In this document: positions 5,052 to 5,632 of the stretch, piece by piece
Numbering within the stretch: the stretch's first letter is position 1
Layout of the letters: each line of letters starts with the position of its first letter
NCBI GenBank assembly: GCA_023229405.1
Contig: JALNZH010000253.1
Coordinates: forward strand, 1 to 5,632
Source: Bacteroidota bacterium
GTDB taxonomy: Bacteria; Bacteroidota; Ignavibacteria; UBA10030; UBA8401
Direction of reading: 5' to 3'
Length of the DNA stretch: 5,632 bases
Position numbers and translations under genes: made by a program
Notes under the pieces: generated by a model
What the model saw: the letters and a program-made list of their open reading frames with translations, nothing else
Told to the model about the DNA's origin: nothing
The model's database searches: none

Positions 5052-5632
5052 ATGTTGAATAGTAACAATACCATTGTCATTATCGGCGGCGGTGCAGCCG
5101 GAATGATTTCAGCCTGGCGAAGCGCTTCGCTCGGCGAATCTGTTCTACTGTTGGAAAAGAATGCCAAACTCGGTATCAAAATTCTGATCTCCGGCGGTGG
5201 AAAGTGCAATATTACCAATGCCAGCAACATTCGTTCAATGGTGAAACAGTTCAAAACCAATGAAGCGCGTTTCTTAAAATATGCTTTTCACGAATTCACC
5301 AATGAGGATCTTTTAACACTGCTGCACAAGGAAGGCGTGGAAACATATGCACGGGATAACGGTAAGATTTTTCCCGTGAGCCATGATGCAGAGGATGTTG
5401 TTAATGCTCTACAACAGATGATGGAACGAATCGGCACAACGGTACGTCTGTTATCGCCGGTAAAAGAAATCTTTGCAAACCCGGATGGCTCCTTTAATGT
5501 ACAAACGAATAAAGAGATCATCCGTTCTCGTAGCGTCATCGTGGCCGTTGGCGGAACATCCTATCAGAAGACAGGAACAACCGGCGACGGATATCGTTGG
5601 CTGCAAAAATTAGGTCATACTATTATTCCAAT
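5052..5632 (+). CDS. NAD(P)/FAD-dependent oxidoreductase, HI0933/YhiN-like flavoprotein (N-terminal part, cut by window edge)
   Basis: This is the first 193 codons of a predicted flavoprotein of the HI0933 family (also called YhiN- or BaiN-like), normally about 400 residues. The dinucleotide-binding fold starts at once: TIVIIGGGAAGMISA at 7-21 holds the FAD-binding GGGAAG, with Glu35 ending the second strand (VLLLEKNAKLG). Two family signatures follow: KILISGGGKCNITNAS at 43-58 and VAVGGTSYQKTGTTGDGY at 164-181. The substrate is unknown for most members; BaiN in gut clostridia has been linked to bile-acid dehydroxylation, which should not be carried over to this gene. ATG 5052 is the only sensible start: an in-frame stop (TGA, 5046-5048) lies just upstream, and the fold begins within seven residues. 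No Shine-Dalgarno has usable spacing; AAGGGA lies over 20 bases away. It is divergent from uppS, and nothing in the sequence ties its role to envelope biogenesis. Confidence 0.93.
   Translation, partial: MLNSNNTIVIIGGGAAGMISAWRSASLGESVLLLEKNAKLGIKILISGGGKCNITNASNIRSMVKQFKTNEARFLKYAFHEFTNEDLLTLLHKEGVETYARDNGKIFPVSHDAEDVVNALQQMMERIGTTVRLLSPVKEIFANPDGSFNVQTNKEIIRSRSVIVAVGGTSYQKTGTTGDGYRWLQKLGHTIIP

Noticed and set aside
5009..5539. Two minus-strand frames (5009-5260 and 5288-5539)
   Set aside because: Both lie antisense to the flavoprotein, which has unambiguous FAD-binding and family signatures on the plus strand.

Overview
The window is an ordinary chromosomal cell-envelope locus from a diderm (LPS-containing) bacterium. 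Five genes run leftward on the minus strand in the order uppS - bamA - ompH/skp-1 - ompH/skp-2 - lpxD. lpxD is cut by the left edge. A flavoprotein gene of the HI0933/YhiN type diverges on the plus strand and is cut by the right edge. Coding density is high and base composition is even. I see no mobile elements, tRNA or rRNA genes, CRISPR arrays or foreign-looking islands.

Organism: the outer-membrane insertase, two Skp-like chaperones and a lipid A enzyme establish a Gram-negative envelope. The tandem ompH pair directly behind uppS-bamA, the Trp-rich insertion in the third POTRA domain of BamA, the UppS ending of the 'RRFGKVSEQI' kind and signal peptides cut before Gln (LFA-QQ, AFA-QQ, MNA-QT) all point to the FCB group. 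A member of the Ignavibacteria/Chlorobi/Bacteroidota side is my best guess. This is inference from protein style and gene order; the exact taxon cannot be read from this window.

Layout: 1-462 lpxD (minus, N-terminal 154 codons). 463-498 holds a terminator-like hairpin whose T-rich tail runs straight into the lpxD start codon. 503-1015 is the second OmpH/Skp. 1016-1107 is a 92-base gap with no convincing gene or signal beyond a Shine-Dalgarno sequence. 1108-1623 is the first OmpH/Skp (GTG start). 1675-4047 is bamA. 4058-4900 is uppS. 4901-5051 is the divergent intergenic region, with promoter-like elements on both strands and a near-identical pair of 12-base palindromes. 5052-5632 is the flavoprotein.

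How the genes work together: UppS makes the C55 lipid carrier for peptidoglycan and O-antigen. The OmpH/Skp proteins escort unfolded outer-membrane proteins across the periplasm. BamA folds those proteins into the outer membrane. LpxD adds the third-step acyl chain of lipid A, which forms the outer leaflet around those barrels. The most interesting points are regulatory: the hairpin in front of lpxD, the paired palindromes and T7 run upstream of uppS, and the possibly leaderless start of the flavoprotein. I found no evidence of a previously undescribed biological system.
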